NCBI GenBank assembly: GCA_034440635.1
Contig: JAOTON010001937.1
Coordinates: 62,001 to 126,000 of the forward strand
Length of the DNA: 64,000 nucleotides
DNA from: Lepas anatifera
Taxonomy: Eukaryota > Arthropoda > Thecostraca > Lepadidae
Reading direction: 5' to 3'
Shown: positions 55,134 to 64,000 of the stretch, piece by piece
How the letters are laid out: each line of letters opens with the position of its first letter
Numbering within the stretch: position 1 is the stretch's first letter
Program-made: the position numbers and the translations under genes
The notes under the pieces: generated by a model
What the model saw: only the letters and a program-made list of their open reading frames with translations
Database searches by the model: none
Told to the model about the DNA's origin: nothing

Positions 55134-55640
55134 TGACAACGTGTGACAAAAGTTGGCATCAAGTCAGGTCAACAAGTTATGACGTCATTTCCAAACCAAT
55201 GCATTCTCATCCCATGCACATGGTTCCTAAACATTATTCGAAAGCTCTTGAAGAGCCAAATCTCTGCGCTGTCAACCATTTTGAAGTCAGGCCTATGACA
55301 AGGTCACCAGAAGTCACCAGAGGCCACCAATGGTCACGGTTTTCACCATTTGATTTACATTAGTTTTGAACGAAAAAGATATAGCACTTAATTTAGTATC
55401 ATAGTAACAAGCATAATCCAATGAATCAAATGGTATGCAGTATGACATTGAAAGGTCATTATTCGAACTTGAACTAAGGCCAAGTTCTCTATGTAAATTT
55501 AAAAAGTCATTCCGTATATAATTTTAATCCTTAGATCAATAAGAACACATAGATGTCTTTGACTTTGTTCTAGGTCTAGTGGCTCCCGAGTTATAAAGCT
55601 AAAGGCCTAAATGGGCCTGAATTTGACCACTTTTGTCTTT
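55134..55640. repeat. AGGTCA-family fragment
   Basis: Contains AAGTCAGGTCAAC, TGACGTCA (55,180-55,187), CATTCGAAAGCTCTTGA-type text also seen at the start of E5 and E6, GAAGTCACCAGAGGCCACC and AAAGGTCATTATT. Termini were not found. Confidence 0.55.
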
Positions 55641-56123
55641 GTAAAGTCACGGGTCAATGGATATGGTTCAAACTCAGCTCCATAAAGAAGACGGCATGGA
55701 GCTCCCAGCGCCGTTTCCATTTTGTACATATCACATTCGGTCGCCGAGATCGTAGATAAGGGCAGCTGAGCGGACCGCCAGGCGGGCGGTGGAAGGTGCG
55801 GAAAGAGCCCAGGCGATGCCGGGTGAAGTACCTAACTCCGGTAATCAATGGTCGACAGGCCCCCTTTCGCCATTGGTATATGCATTCCATTCACCATGCA
55901 CCTCTGTGTTCTGTTCGCATCTTGGAGGCATTGGCAAATTCTGTCTTGCATAGTTTTTGCCGGCGATAGGTTTGCTCTGCTCTCTCAACTTGCAGACCAT
56001 GTTTTGGCGCCTTCCAGTGGTTGATAAACGAGACATGTGCTAGAAAGAAAACCCTAGCATCTACAAAAATAGCAATGGTGTACAGAGACGAGAGTACGTA
56101 CCCAAATAGTGTCTGCCAACCGG
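55641..56123. other. Probable 3' UTR or flank of the adducin gene; no other feature
   Basis: Lies downstream of the minus-strand adducin stop. I see no clear minus-strand AATAAA close to the stop. Confidence 0.35.
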
Positions 56124-56249
56124 TTACTTGGATGCCTCTTCCTTTTTGTCCTTCTTCTTATCCTTTTTCCTCTTAAGGAAGCTTGGTGTCCTCAAGCCTT
56201 TCTTCTTCTTCTTATCCTTCTTGGAGGTGGCTTCGCTCGTGGATATATC
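56124..56249 (-). CDS. hts: Adducin (hts) last coding exon, MARCKS-related tail
   Basis: The minus strand has acceptor CTATTTTCAG (56,250-56,259), then 42 codons in phase 0 ending at TAA (56,124-56,126): DISTSEATSKKD, then KKKKKGLRTPSFLKRKK and a Lys/Asp/Glu-rich end. The basic block with RTPSFLK is the adducin MARCKS-related domain, which in known adducins binds calmodulin, is phosphorylated by PKC, and is needed to cap actin and recruit spectrin at the membrane skeleton. The upstream exon at 56,670-56,740 ends in phase 0 and joins directly. Earlier exons of the gene were not recognised and may lie beyond the window. Gene symbol by homology only. Confidence 0.85.
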   Translation of the reverse strand, partial: DISTSEATSKKDKKKKKGLRTPSFLKRKKDKKKDKKEEASK

Positions 56250-56438
56250 CTGAAAATAGCATTGCTCACTGCAATAATTACATTCCACCGTCGCCGTATA
56301 CTTTCGGGTCAAAACATTGTTGATAAATACATGACAATTCCAGTTCAAAACGGGATTAAGGCAGCACATTAGTCCAAACAAACCACAATTATACGAAAAG
56401 GACAGTTCTAGACTGGATGGTGTTCTACACAGGATTCG

Positions 56439-56610
56439 CCCAGCTGGGGCGGCGGCGGCAGGGGCGCCCGCCAGCCGGGCCCAGCTGGGGCGGCGGCGGC
56501 AGGGGCGCCCGCCAGCCGGGCCCAGCTGGGGCGGCGGCGGCAGGGGCGCCTGCCAGCCGGGCCCAGCTGGGGCGGCGGCGGCAGGGGCGCCTGCCAGCCG
56601 GGCCCAGCGC
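56439..56610. repeat. 41-bp minisatellite in the adducin intron
   Basis: Units beginning CCCAGCTGGGGCGGCGGCGG at 56,439, 56,480, 56,521 and 56,562, with a partial at 56,603. They are nearly identical, and each contains a CAGCTG palindrome. Confidence 0.95.
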
Positions 56611-56669
56611 CCTCGGTACCAGTTGCTGGCCCCAGAGCGCAACTTGACCAATAGCTGAGAGGAGCTCAC

Positions 56670-56740
56670 CTCCTGGTCGGTTTGCGACACAGTGGACATA
56701 TGGCCGGTGTCGGTCTCGTCTCCGTTGGCGGTCAGGTCAC
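56670..56740 (-). CDS. hts: Adducin penultimate exon
   Basis: 71-bp minus-strand exon between acceptor TTACCTCACAG and donor CAGGAG-GTGAGC. The first two bases complete a codon, then 23 codons read DLTANGDETDTGHMSTVSQT and DQE, an acidic Thr/Ser-rich tail segment as found just before the MARCKS-related block in arthropod adducins. Phase matches the last exon. The 420-bp intron between them contains a 41-bp minisatellite that happens to be open through both exons, giving a 210-codon read-through frame that I do not take as the mRNA. Confidence 0.75.
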
Positions 56741-57316
56741 CTGTGAGGTAAGGCACTGTCAGTACGCCAACAGCTCACACCCAACACCCGCACACGTCAA
56801 CGTGCACCGCCTACTTCCCACCCTTACAGTGCTCTGCCAAGAGAAGTTGTACTAGCACGTTCCAGAGCCCACTTCTGCAAAGACAAGTGTTGCGTCGTGG
56901 AGAGCGGATTCGTACCTGGTCTGGTTTGGTCGCGAGAATATACAAAAAAGGTGTTCCTGAAAGTTGTGCTTTCTGATTTTATGGCCGACAACACCTTGAT
57001 TACAATATTTTGTAACAGACTAACTACATTGTCAGTACCGTTGCTGTTAGAGTCCATTGACGGGATTTCACACCGATAGCTGTGGTACTTTACAGACTGA
57101 TAGAGACACAACGGACGGTGATGCACTTTTCCCCATTCGTTTTAAGCATTGCTAAAGCGTGGAAGCTCAGACTATATATAGCCCAATAAATAACAGCGGC
57201 GGTAGCAGGGGCTGATAGGTCACAGGGTACCCGCTTGATGGGCAAGTCAGTGGAATGTGGCAGCTGGAGATAAGTAGCACGTTAGAGCCGGCGGCGAGTT
57301 CTCCTTTCCGGGCGCC
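56741..57316. other. Upstream of adducin exon; TATA-like motif at 57,173
   Basis: CTATATATAG at 57,172-57,181 is the only promoter-like motif noted. A 100-codon minus frame at 56,824-57,126 ends in a plausible donor (GCACT-GTAAGG) but has no recognised domain. Confidence 0.3.
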
Positions 57317-58292
57317 GACACTACAGCCTGACTTCAGAGCCGACACTACAGCCTGACTTCAGAGCCGACACTACAGCCTGACTGCAGAGCCGACACTACA
57401 GCCTGACTGCAGAGCCGACACTACAACCTGATTGCAGAGCCGACACTACAGCCTGGCTGCAGAGCCGACACTACAGCCTGACTGCAGAGCTGACACTACA
57501 GCCTGACTGCAGAGCCGACACTACAGCCTGACTGCAGAGCCGACACTACAGTCTGACTGCGGAGCCGACACTACAGCCTGACTGCAGAGCCGACACTACA
57601 GCCTGATTGCAGAGCCGACACTACAGTCTGACTGCGGAGCCGACACTACAGCCTGACTGCAGATCCGACACTACAGCCTGACTGCAGAGCCGACACTACA
57701 GCCTGACTGCAGAGCCGACACTACAGCCTGACTTCAGAGCCGACACTACAGCCTGACTGCAGAGCCGACACTACAGCCTGACTGCAGAGCCGACACTACA
57801 GCCTGACTGCAGAGCCGACACTACAGTCTGATTGCAGAGCCGACACTACAGCCTGGCTGCAGAGCCGACACTACAGCCTGACTGCAGAGCCGACACTACA
57901 GCCTGACTGCAGAGCCGACACTACAGTCTGACTGCGGAGCCGACACTACAGCCTGACTGCGGAGCCGACACTACAGCCTGACTTCAGAGCCGACACTACA
58001 GCCTGACTGCAGAGCCGACACTACAGCCTGACTGCAGAGCCGACACTACAGCCTGATTGCAGAGCCGACACTACAGCCTGGCTGCAGAGCCGACACTACA
58101 GCCTGACTGCAGAGCTGACACTACAGCCTGACTGCAGAGCCGACACTACAGCCTGACTGCAGAGCCGACACTACAGTCTGACTGCGGAGCCGACACTACA
58201 GCCTGACTGCAGAGCTGACACTACAGCCTGACTGCGGAGCCGACACTACAGCCTGACTGCGGAGCCGACACTACAGCCTGACTGCAGAGCCG
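57317..58292. repeat. 25-bp minisatellite, about 39 copies
   Basis: The unit contains GACACTACAGCCTGACTGCA and GAGCC. Register is held exactly at 25 bases over nearly 1 kb, with recurring point variants (ACTTCAG, ATTGCAG, GTCTG, GCGGAG, GCTGAC). Variant blocks such as GTCTGACTGCGGAG recur, suggesting duplication of multi-unit blocks. 25 is not a multiple of 3, so it is not coding. Confidence 0.97.
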
Positions 58293-58513
58293 CGCCGGCG
58301 TCAGTGGACGGCAGCGCGGCTCTGCTGTCGCGGCGGCACCAGAGACACAACATGTACACTGTACAGGCACAGCCAGGACCAGCACCATGCACCTCCCTGA
58401 AAGACTGGCTGAAGCACCTCTACACGCACAGATCCGATGTCACCACGAATCCTGCCGACTTCGGAGACGCACACTGCTTCAAGTTTGAGCCCTTTCAAGT
58501 CTGTTTGTGGTGA
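58293..58513 (+). CDS. Hypothetical open frame after the 25-bp minisatellite
   Basis: Directly after the array a plus frame with ATG at 58,304 and stop at 58,511-58,513 encodes about 69 residues: MDGSAALLSRRHQRHNMYTV, later LKDWLKHLYTHRSDV and FGDAHCFKFEPFQVCLW. GC-ending codons are common. No family is recognised, and the minus strand is also open here, so it may be chance. A TATA-like motif lies 1.1 kb upstream across the minisatellite. Confidence 0.25.
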
Positions 58514-58793
58514 AGGGCGGGGACGGACAGTTTGAGAGATGTCTTTATCTGAGGATGTCGTGGTCACTTTGAGTGGTTTGCGCCTATTTGGGTGGTTTGC
58601 TAGATTTAGACCGGCTTTGATAAAACAATCCTCAAAGACTTAAGATGGCCGCACAAATTTGAATAAGATTTGCGCAAATCAAAATAGCTCCTGCAAGCCT
58701 CCTTCACACCGAGCCAGCGGGCTCTACAAAAGTAGGATAACTGAAAGGTTACGGTCCGGAGACAGAGAATGCCACCTACAGGCCGGTTAGGTC

Positions 58794-59984
58794 TTAGCCC
58801 TTGCCCCGGTGGCGGGTACGAGCCACCTTCGCCCTGGTGGAGGGGGGGCTAAAAAAGAACCCCCACGATCTCAAAAACTAAGAGAGCTAGAAAAGCGCAA
58901 AACGGCAATCGAAAGCTCTTCGAAAATGATATCGAAAATACTTCGGCCATTTTCTTGTCAGGTCAATATCAAGGTCACCAGAGGTCAAAATAGGTCAAAA
59001 TCGCTAATATGAGGTGTACTAAGAAAACCTCATATATCTCAGAAACTATGATAGCTAGACAAATTTTTCTAACACCATTCGAAAGCTCTTGAGATGCGCT
59101 TTTATCACAGTGGCATTCATTTTCGTGGCAGGTCAAAGCCTAGGGAGCTACAGGTCACTGAATATTGGTTATATTCTTGGAAATGTCCATAGCCATCCAT
59201 GCACAAGGGCGTTTACTTTTTCGCTAATAGTTTCCAAACCAAACATGATGCAGCCATAGTTTATGCACCATTGCAATCCTCTCGTCAATACGAATCGAAT
59301 GATATTGCTATGCCAGGTCAAATTTAATAATTTGACCTGACCCAGGTCAGCGGTCTGACCCAACTTGACCTGGTATAGTCATGATGTATATCATTTGACT
59401 TGCAGTGACTATACAAACACTTTGGTGACAAAATAAAAGTTCTATCTTATTTTATTTAAAATTTATAGAGTAAAACACCAAAAAATGCTTATTTGACCTA
59501 AGGTGACCCTTTAAAGGTCACAAAACAAAATTTTTAGCATCAACTTCAGAAATCGGCTAAAAGCAAGTCGTAACCGATGTTTGAAGTTGATTCCATCTAT
59601 ACTTACTGAAAAAAGCTCATTCCGTGATTTTCCCCATGTATTTACAATGGGGAGGTCATGCTCTGCACATGACCTTAGGTCACCAATATAAAAAAGCCCG
59701 GAACATATGTTGTAGTTCCTGGTGAGCCCAATATGTGGTATGAGTTTGAACTTGATCGATTAACCCTTTTTTTAGTTGTGCGGTTCTAAGCATTTTTGAG
59801 GTGAGGTCACTTCACCTGGCCTGGTGACCTGACCTGATATGACCTTGAGCTGAAATTTTCAGGAAAGATGTAAAAATGATGAAGGAACAGCTAGACCAAG
59901 TTGGGAGCGCCGCCGTTTTTTGGTCGCTTCGGAAAAACCCGAGGGAGGGGGTCTAAAAAGACCCCCCACCCGGGCGAAGGTTAG
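58794..59984 (+). mobile_element. AGGTCA-rich element, copy E6 (TTAG-flanked)
   Basis: TTAG at 58,794-58,797 and 59,981-59,984. Ends CCCTTGCCCCGGTGG and, reversed, CCTTCGCCCGGGTGG. The interior has GAAAGCTCTT segments, GACCTGACCCAGGTCAG, and GACCTTAGGTCACCAATA in the family order. It is the longest copy at 1,191 bp. The flank shows that TTAA is not absolutely fixed, or that both sites share a mutation. Confidence 0.7.
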
Positions 59985-60284
59985 AACGTAATACGATCTC
60001 GACGCATTACGTTTTACTGGACGACCACACCACGGAACACTTCCAGCCCCGGTTAATGTGCATCAAGGGAACCCTTAACATTCTTTATAGTACTGTCTGA
60101 AAATTCCGGAGCTTTACCAGTTTTCCTTTGCTCCTTTGTACCTGAGAACTTCAGCTGAATCGGGTTATTTCCTTTCACCTATTGTTTACAGGTGCATTAC
60201 TATTGCTCACCATCCCAGCCGTTGCAGCGGTTGTTTAACATACACATTTCTGGGCCCGCGGAATTCGGACAATCTGTGATGACT
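59985..60284. other. No feature recognised
   Basis: Unique-looking sequence between E6 and a tRNA-derived SINE. Confidence 0.4.
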
Positions 60285-60287
60285 GTA

Positions 60288-60555
60288 CGACCTGGCTGGC
60301 TCAGCGGTTAGAGCGCTTGACTTTAGATCGGGAGAGCCCTGTTCGAATCCAGTCAGGGGCGGAGTTTTGCGACCGCCTTTACCGAAGCCAATAGTAAACA
60401 TCCTCCCTGGAAAGTGGAGGGCTACAGTGTGTGTAAGAGTTGATGTGTAACGTGACGAGTTCAGTCTGGACGCCACGCCTGATAGGGACGCCGGGAAAGT
60501 CGCATTTCCGGCTCCCTGCACAAATGCATCAAACATAACGGATAAAAAGAACTGA
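60288..60555 (+). mobile_element. tRNA-derived SINE or tRNA-like pseudogene
   Basis: CTGGCTGGCTCAGCGGTTAG (A-box) and TGTTCGAATCC (B-box) are correctly spaced. A D-arm and a 5-bp anticodon stem with a 7-base loop (CTTTAGA) can be drawn, but the acceptor and T stems do not pair. About 190 bp of non-tRNA body follow, so it is a SINE and not a functional tRNA. Confidence 0.65.
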
Positions 60556-60727
60556 AGAGCAAATACCAGAGCAGTAACGGCTTAGAGCGGGTGCACCACA
60601 CCTCCCCTGGAGAGCACGCGCAGGACGGCACGGAACAAAACAAAACTCAGCAATACCTAAACACAGCGCATGACACGGTTAGAGGGTTAACCGTTGCGTT
60701 ATGGACAGCGCAAGCTGGAGGTGACAT

Positions 60728-60920
60728 TTAGCTCACGCCACGGACCCAGCAGCACCACCTGTTGCCCCTTTTCTTGTCCCGAATCCTGCACTGGGACACT
60801 GAAACCACCACCAGCATTGCCGCGCGACTAAACAGCGCAGGGTAGTACAACACCTGCTGAAAGCCCCGGAAGATATCCACACTGCCGGACGCTGCAGACA
60901 CGCCCGAGGTGGCCGCAGCC
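60728..60920 (-). CDS. Possible last exon of an unidentified minus-strand gene
   Basis: The minus strand has acceptor GGTTCTTTCAG, then a 64-codon frame to a stop at 60,728-60,730: AAATSGVSAASGSVDIFRGF, QQVLYYPALFSRAAMLVVVS, SQCRIRDKKRGN. It contains a short hydrophobic stretch before a basic segment, as in a membrane protein tail. Codon third positions are GC-rich. An alternative donor (AACAG-GTGGTG) lies near 60,761. I do not recognise the family. A 40-bp minisatellite sits immediately upstream, as in the adducin intron. Confidence 0.25.
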
Positions 60921-60927
60921 ACTGAAA

Positions 60928-61330
60928 GAACCAGCGGCGGACTCACCCCCACCCGAGCCACGAGGGGTAGCCAGACTCACACCCACCCAAGCCACGAGTG
61001 GTAGCCAGCGGCGGACTCACCCCCACCCGAGCCACGAGTGGTAGCCAGCGGCGGACTCACCCCCACCCGAGCCACGAGTGGTGCCAGCGGCGGACTCACC
61101 CCACCCGAGCCACGAGTGGTGCCGCGGCGGACTCACCCCCACCCGAGCCACGAGTGGTGCCAGCGGCGGACTCACCCCACCCGAGCCACGTGGTAGCCAG
61201 CGGCGGACTCACCCCCACCCGAGCCACGAGTGGTAGCCAGCGGCGGACTCACCCCCACCCGAGCCACGAGTGGTAGCCAGCGGCGGACTCACCCCCACCC
61301 GAGCCACGAGTGGTAGCCAGCGGCGGACGG
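60928..61330. repeat. 40-bp minisatellite, about ten copies
   Basis: Units contain CCACGAGTGGTAGCCAGCGG and CGGACTCACCCCCACCCGAG. Most are 40 bases; some are 38-39 by single-base loss in C runs or at TAG. The long plus-strand frame through it is an artefact. Confidence 0.95.
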
Positions 61331-61759
61331 CGCTGGGATAAGGTAATGGAGATTAAATCTTACTGTCCGTGAATATACGACACATTGACAGTTGCGCGAT
61401 CACGGCTTGGCAACTGATTTTCCTGTACTACGACCAAGAAAGGAATTTTCAGAAATATTGCAGACAGCTTTGAAATTCAAGTGATCTGAAGTTCAATCCG
61501 TACAGTGCGAATTCAGTGAATCCCACCCAGCAATCCCCAGCACAAAGCATCGAAATCTATCCACTCTTGGTTCTAAAAAATATTTGTTAACGATATTTGA
61601 TGGGATTTTACTGTTTTAACCCCTCCCAAACGTTTCCATTACACCGGCTCTGAATGCGCGACTATATTCCAGTACATTGAGCTTGAAGTTGAGTTGCGCG
61701 AGCCGCCACGGCTGCCATGAGCAACACCTCTGAATGCGTCCGCTGCATAACCAGATTGT
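61331..61759. other. No feature recognised
   Basis: AT-richer sequence between the minisatellite and element E7. Confidence 0.4.
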
Positions 61760-62736
61760 TTAACCCGCGCCCCGGTGGGTCTCCTAGTCACCTTCACCCT
61801 GGTGGGGGTGCTTGAACAATCCTTTGAACTCGGCTCCTATGCGGGATAGCGAAAAAACGCGAAGGCTGGTGGATAGCCCATACAAATTCATGAAGAAACT
61901 ACGTCAGTCACTTTTTGGCTAAGTCAATATTTACGTCATGGCAGGTCAAAGAAGGTTGCATGCTAGGGTAGCGTCTTTTGGGCTCTAGCGTCAGACAAAG
62001 TTGCGTTAGAATAATTTTTTAGGCATCATTCGCTTCCTCTCGTCACGAGGAATCGAGTGGTGTATAACATCACTATGCTAGGTCAAAAGGTAAAAATGAC
62101 CTGACCTCAGGTCAGATCAAGGTCACTTTCCGACCTAGCATAGTCAATATGCATATCAATCGACTCGCAATAGCAATCCTAACATAATGGTATCATTTCC
62201 TGTAAAGTTATTGACCCAGGTCTGACAGCTGCTAAGTGGTAGCCCCGGATGACCTCTCAGAGGTGACAGGTCAAGAATTGCAAGATGAACCTGGAAAGGG
62301 ATCCAGGATACTACGATTTAGAGAATACGAAGGTATTCTCAGCTGTATCTACAAAAAAATACAGCCCAATTCCTATTTTCCCCGTGTATTTCCAATGGAG
62401 AGGTCCTGACCCTAGGTCATCGATATGAAAAATCCCGGAGTATATTTTGTAGCACTCGATGGGGCCATTGTGTGATTATTAGTTTCAATCCGATAGATTT
62501 ACCCATTTCTTACTTATGCCACCTTAAAAATTTTTGGAGGTGAAGTCACTTGACCTGCACTGGTGACCTAACCTGAGATGACTAACCTTAAAGTTTTGTG
62601 GGAAGTTGCGGAATTGATCACGGATAAGGTGTGCCCAGTACGGCGGCTCTTCGCGCCGCCGTGTTTTCGTGCCGCCGGAAAAAAACCCGAGGGGCTGTTA
62701 AAACACCGCCCCCCCACCATCCGGGGAGAGGGTTAA
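61760..62736 (+). mobile_element. AGGTCA-rich TTAA element, copy E7
   Basis: TTAA at 61,760-61,763 and 62,733-62,736. Left end TTAACCCGCGCCCCGGTGGG; right end CCGGGGAGAGGGTTAA. The interior has GACCTGACCTCAGGTCAGAT, a GGCGGCTCTTCGCGCCGCC hairpin near the right end, and TTTCCAATGGAGAGGTC shared with E1-E3. E4 is a reversed relative of this subfamily. Confidence 0.75.
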
Positions 62737-63050
62737 AACGTGAAGCTCTAAATCTGGGAAGATTCTGGGATCCATGGATTGACAACTGCACATCCAAAGC
62801 TACATGAGCTCAACTAAAAGAGATCCATCAACACGACAGCAAACATTTCCGTAAAAAAACGCAATTCTTAGAATAGCAAAACCGTTTTACTCTACTTGAC
62901 TTCAGCTGTGATTGGGGGTAAAACATAAGTTAATGAAACGAAAATGGGGAATTAATCCGTGACGACGGAACGTTTTCGTCCAGAGAGAGGGAGGGGGGTG
63001 CACCCTCAATGGGGTCCATCTCATCAGCGGATAATGTGCTTGAGGATCGT
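62737..63050. other. No feature recognised
   Basis: Spacer between E7 and E8. Confidence 0.4.
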
Positions 63051-63909
63051 TCAACACGCGCATTGACGGGGGTCTGAGCCACCTTCGTCTTGACGGGGGG
63101 CGGGTACCCGCCCCCTAAGATCTAAAAAACTGCGCTAGGTAGCGAAAAACGGTAAACAGTGTTGGATAGCCCATCCACTTCACCATCGAAAATATTTGTA
63201 CCACTTTTTTGTCAGGTCACATTTAAGGTCACAAAAGGTCAAAACATACCGTAATAGGGATAACATGTAAATTAAGTTTTTCGGCCATTGCATCTGAATA
63301 AGTAAAGATAGAGCAAAACAATTTGAACTATATGAACCCTCGCAGCAAGCCAAATCGAATGATATATAATATGACCTTGCTAGGTCAAATCAAGGATTTG
63401 ATCTGACATGAGGTCAGGTCAAGGACAAATTGCGAAAATGCATATCATTAGCACCACAAGGACGAGGCAAATCTAATGCAGTTTAAATAAGCGCTCTATC
63501 TCTATTCATTACTAAGTTATTCAGTTAAAACCATGTTTCCCATGTATTTCCAATGGAGAGGTCATAGCTCGTAGCTGACCTTAGGTCATCGATATCAAAG
63601 ATACCGGAACATATTTTAGAGAACTCGGTGGGGCCAATTATGTGATATGAGTTTCAATCGGATAAGTTAACTCTAATCCGACTTATGCTATCTTAAACTT
63701 TTTTGAGGTCAGGTCACTTGACCTGTACTGGTGACCTGGCCTGAGATGACCTAACCTTAAAATTTTGACAATAGTTGTAAAAATGATGAGGGAAAAGGTA
63801 TGGCAAGTACAGCGGCGCTACGCGCCACCGTTTTTACTTTATTTCCGAAAAACCAGAGGGGACCCGCCCCGTCGGGGCGGGTACCCGCCCCCGTCAATGC
63901 GCATGTTAA
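63051..63909 (+). mobile_element. AGGTCA-rich TTAA element, copy E8
   Basis: Left end TCAACACGCGCATTGACGG with the doubled terminus seen in E2/E3. The right end GTCAATGCGCATGTTAA finishes at TTAA 63,906-63,909, which is also the first TTAA of the next MITE. The right part has an extra GGGGCGGGTACCCGCCCC palindrome. Confidence 0.8.
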
Positions 63910-64000
63910 AGGGAATGTGGCACCTTCACAACGTGATTTTAACTGAGATAGCCAAGTTGTAAAGCAGGTCGGAAAACCCGGTACTCCATATTTCATTTGT
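63906..64000 (-). mobile_element. 456-bp TTAA MITE, copy C, cut by window edge
   Basis: TTAAAGGGAATGTGGCACCT followed by the reverse complement of the right end of copy B (AACGTGATTTTAACTGAGAT and onward). Only the first 95 bases are in the window. Confidence 0.9.

Noticed and set aside
56124..56756. A single uninterrupted 210-residue adducin-tail protein
   Set aside because: Good splice signals and matching phase show two exons with an intron; the intron is open only because of its GC-rich repeat.
57317..58292. CRISPR-like array
   Set aside because: Units are contiguous 25-mers without unique spacers in eukaryotic sequence.
60288..60362. A functional tRNA gene
   Set aside because: A- and B-boxes are good, but acceptor and T stems do not pair and a SINE-like body follows.
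60998..61276. 92-codon plus frame in the 40-bp minisatellite
   Set aside because: It changes phase at each short unit and has no non-repetitive part.

Overview
This window is eukaryotic, animal nuclear DNA. It has spliced genes with GT/AG borders, metazoan proteins (a GH20 hexosaminidase D and the C-terminus of an adducin), several families of non-LTR and Penelope-like retroelement debris, tRNA-derived SINEs, and many terminal-inverted-repeat (TIR) elements. The two genes, the Penelope-like relic and the GC-rich coding style fit a marine arthropod; a crustacean such as a barnacle is my weak guess, not a finding. There is no operon, CRISPR array, rRNA or intact tRNA gene.

Genes are sparse. 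One substantially complete gene lies at 26,964-29,060 (+): hexosaminidase D with an N-terminal signal anchor. Its reading frame is interrupted by three small apparent frameshifts. Two linked minus-strand exons at 56,670-56,740 and 56,124-56,249 encode the lysine-rich MARCKS-related tail of adducin (hts), with matching phase and good splice sites. Weaker candidates are a minus-strand last exon at 60,728-60,920, a plus-strand frame at 58,293-58,513, a coding-capable 39-bp repeat at 51,930-52,627, and CpG-rich promoter-like blocks at 4,187-4,867 and 50,700-51,530.

Most of the rest is mobile DNA. (1) A family of 0.8-1.2 kb elements bounded by TTAA (TTAG in one copy) is dense in AGGTCA/TGACCT motifs and has a conserved central palindrome. 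About ten copies or parts lie at 15.4-18.2, 38.2, 47.7, 53.7, 55.1, 58.8, 61.8 and 63.1 kb. (2) Two 2.8-kb elements with about 500-bp TIRs and ATTG target duplications (6,614-9,448 and 30,041-32,845) share ends but carry different interiors. (3) A 456-bp TTAA-flanked MITE has two full copies and one copy cut by the window edge. (4) hAT-like elements with CAGTGGCGGATC or CATAGGCGGATC ends and 8-bp duplications also occur. (5) GC-rich minisatellites built on GGCGCC and GGGGCCC words form kilobase arrays, one of them inside a hAT-like element.

Several insertions can be polarised inside the window because an uninterrupted paralogue is also present. A segment at 13.3-14.2 kb (hit by a SINE) pairs with 29.7-33.0 kb (hit by a 2.8-kb element). 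The arms of an inverted repeat at 33.2-37.7 kb were hit by a LINE 3' end on one side and a hAT-like MITE on the other. A dead LINE at 18.2-19.7 kb was hit by a 102-bp SINE-like piece with a 13-bp duplication. All retroelement coding remnants are broken.
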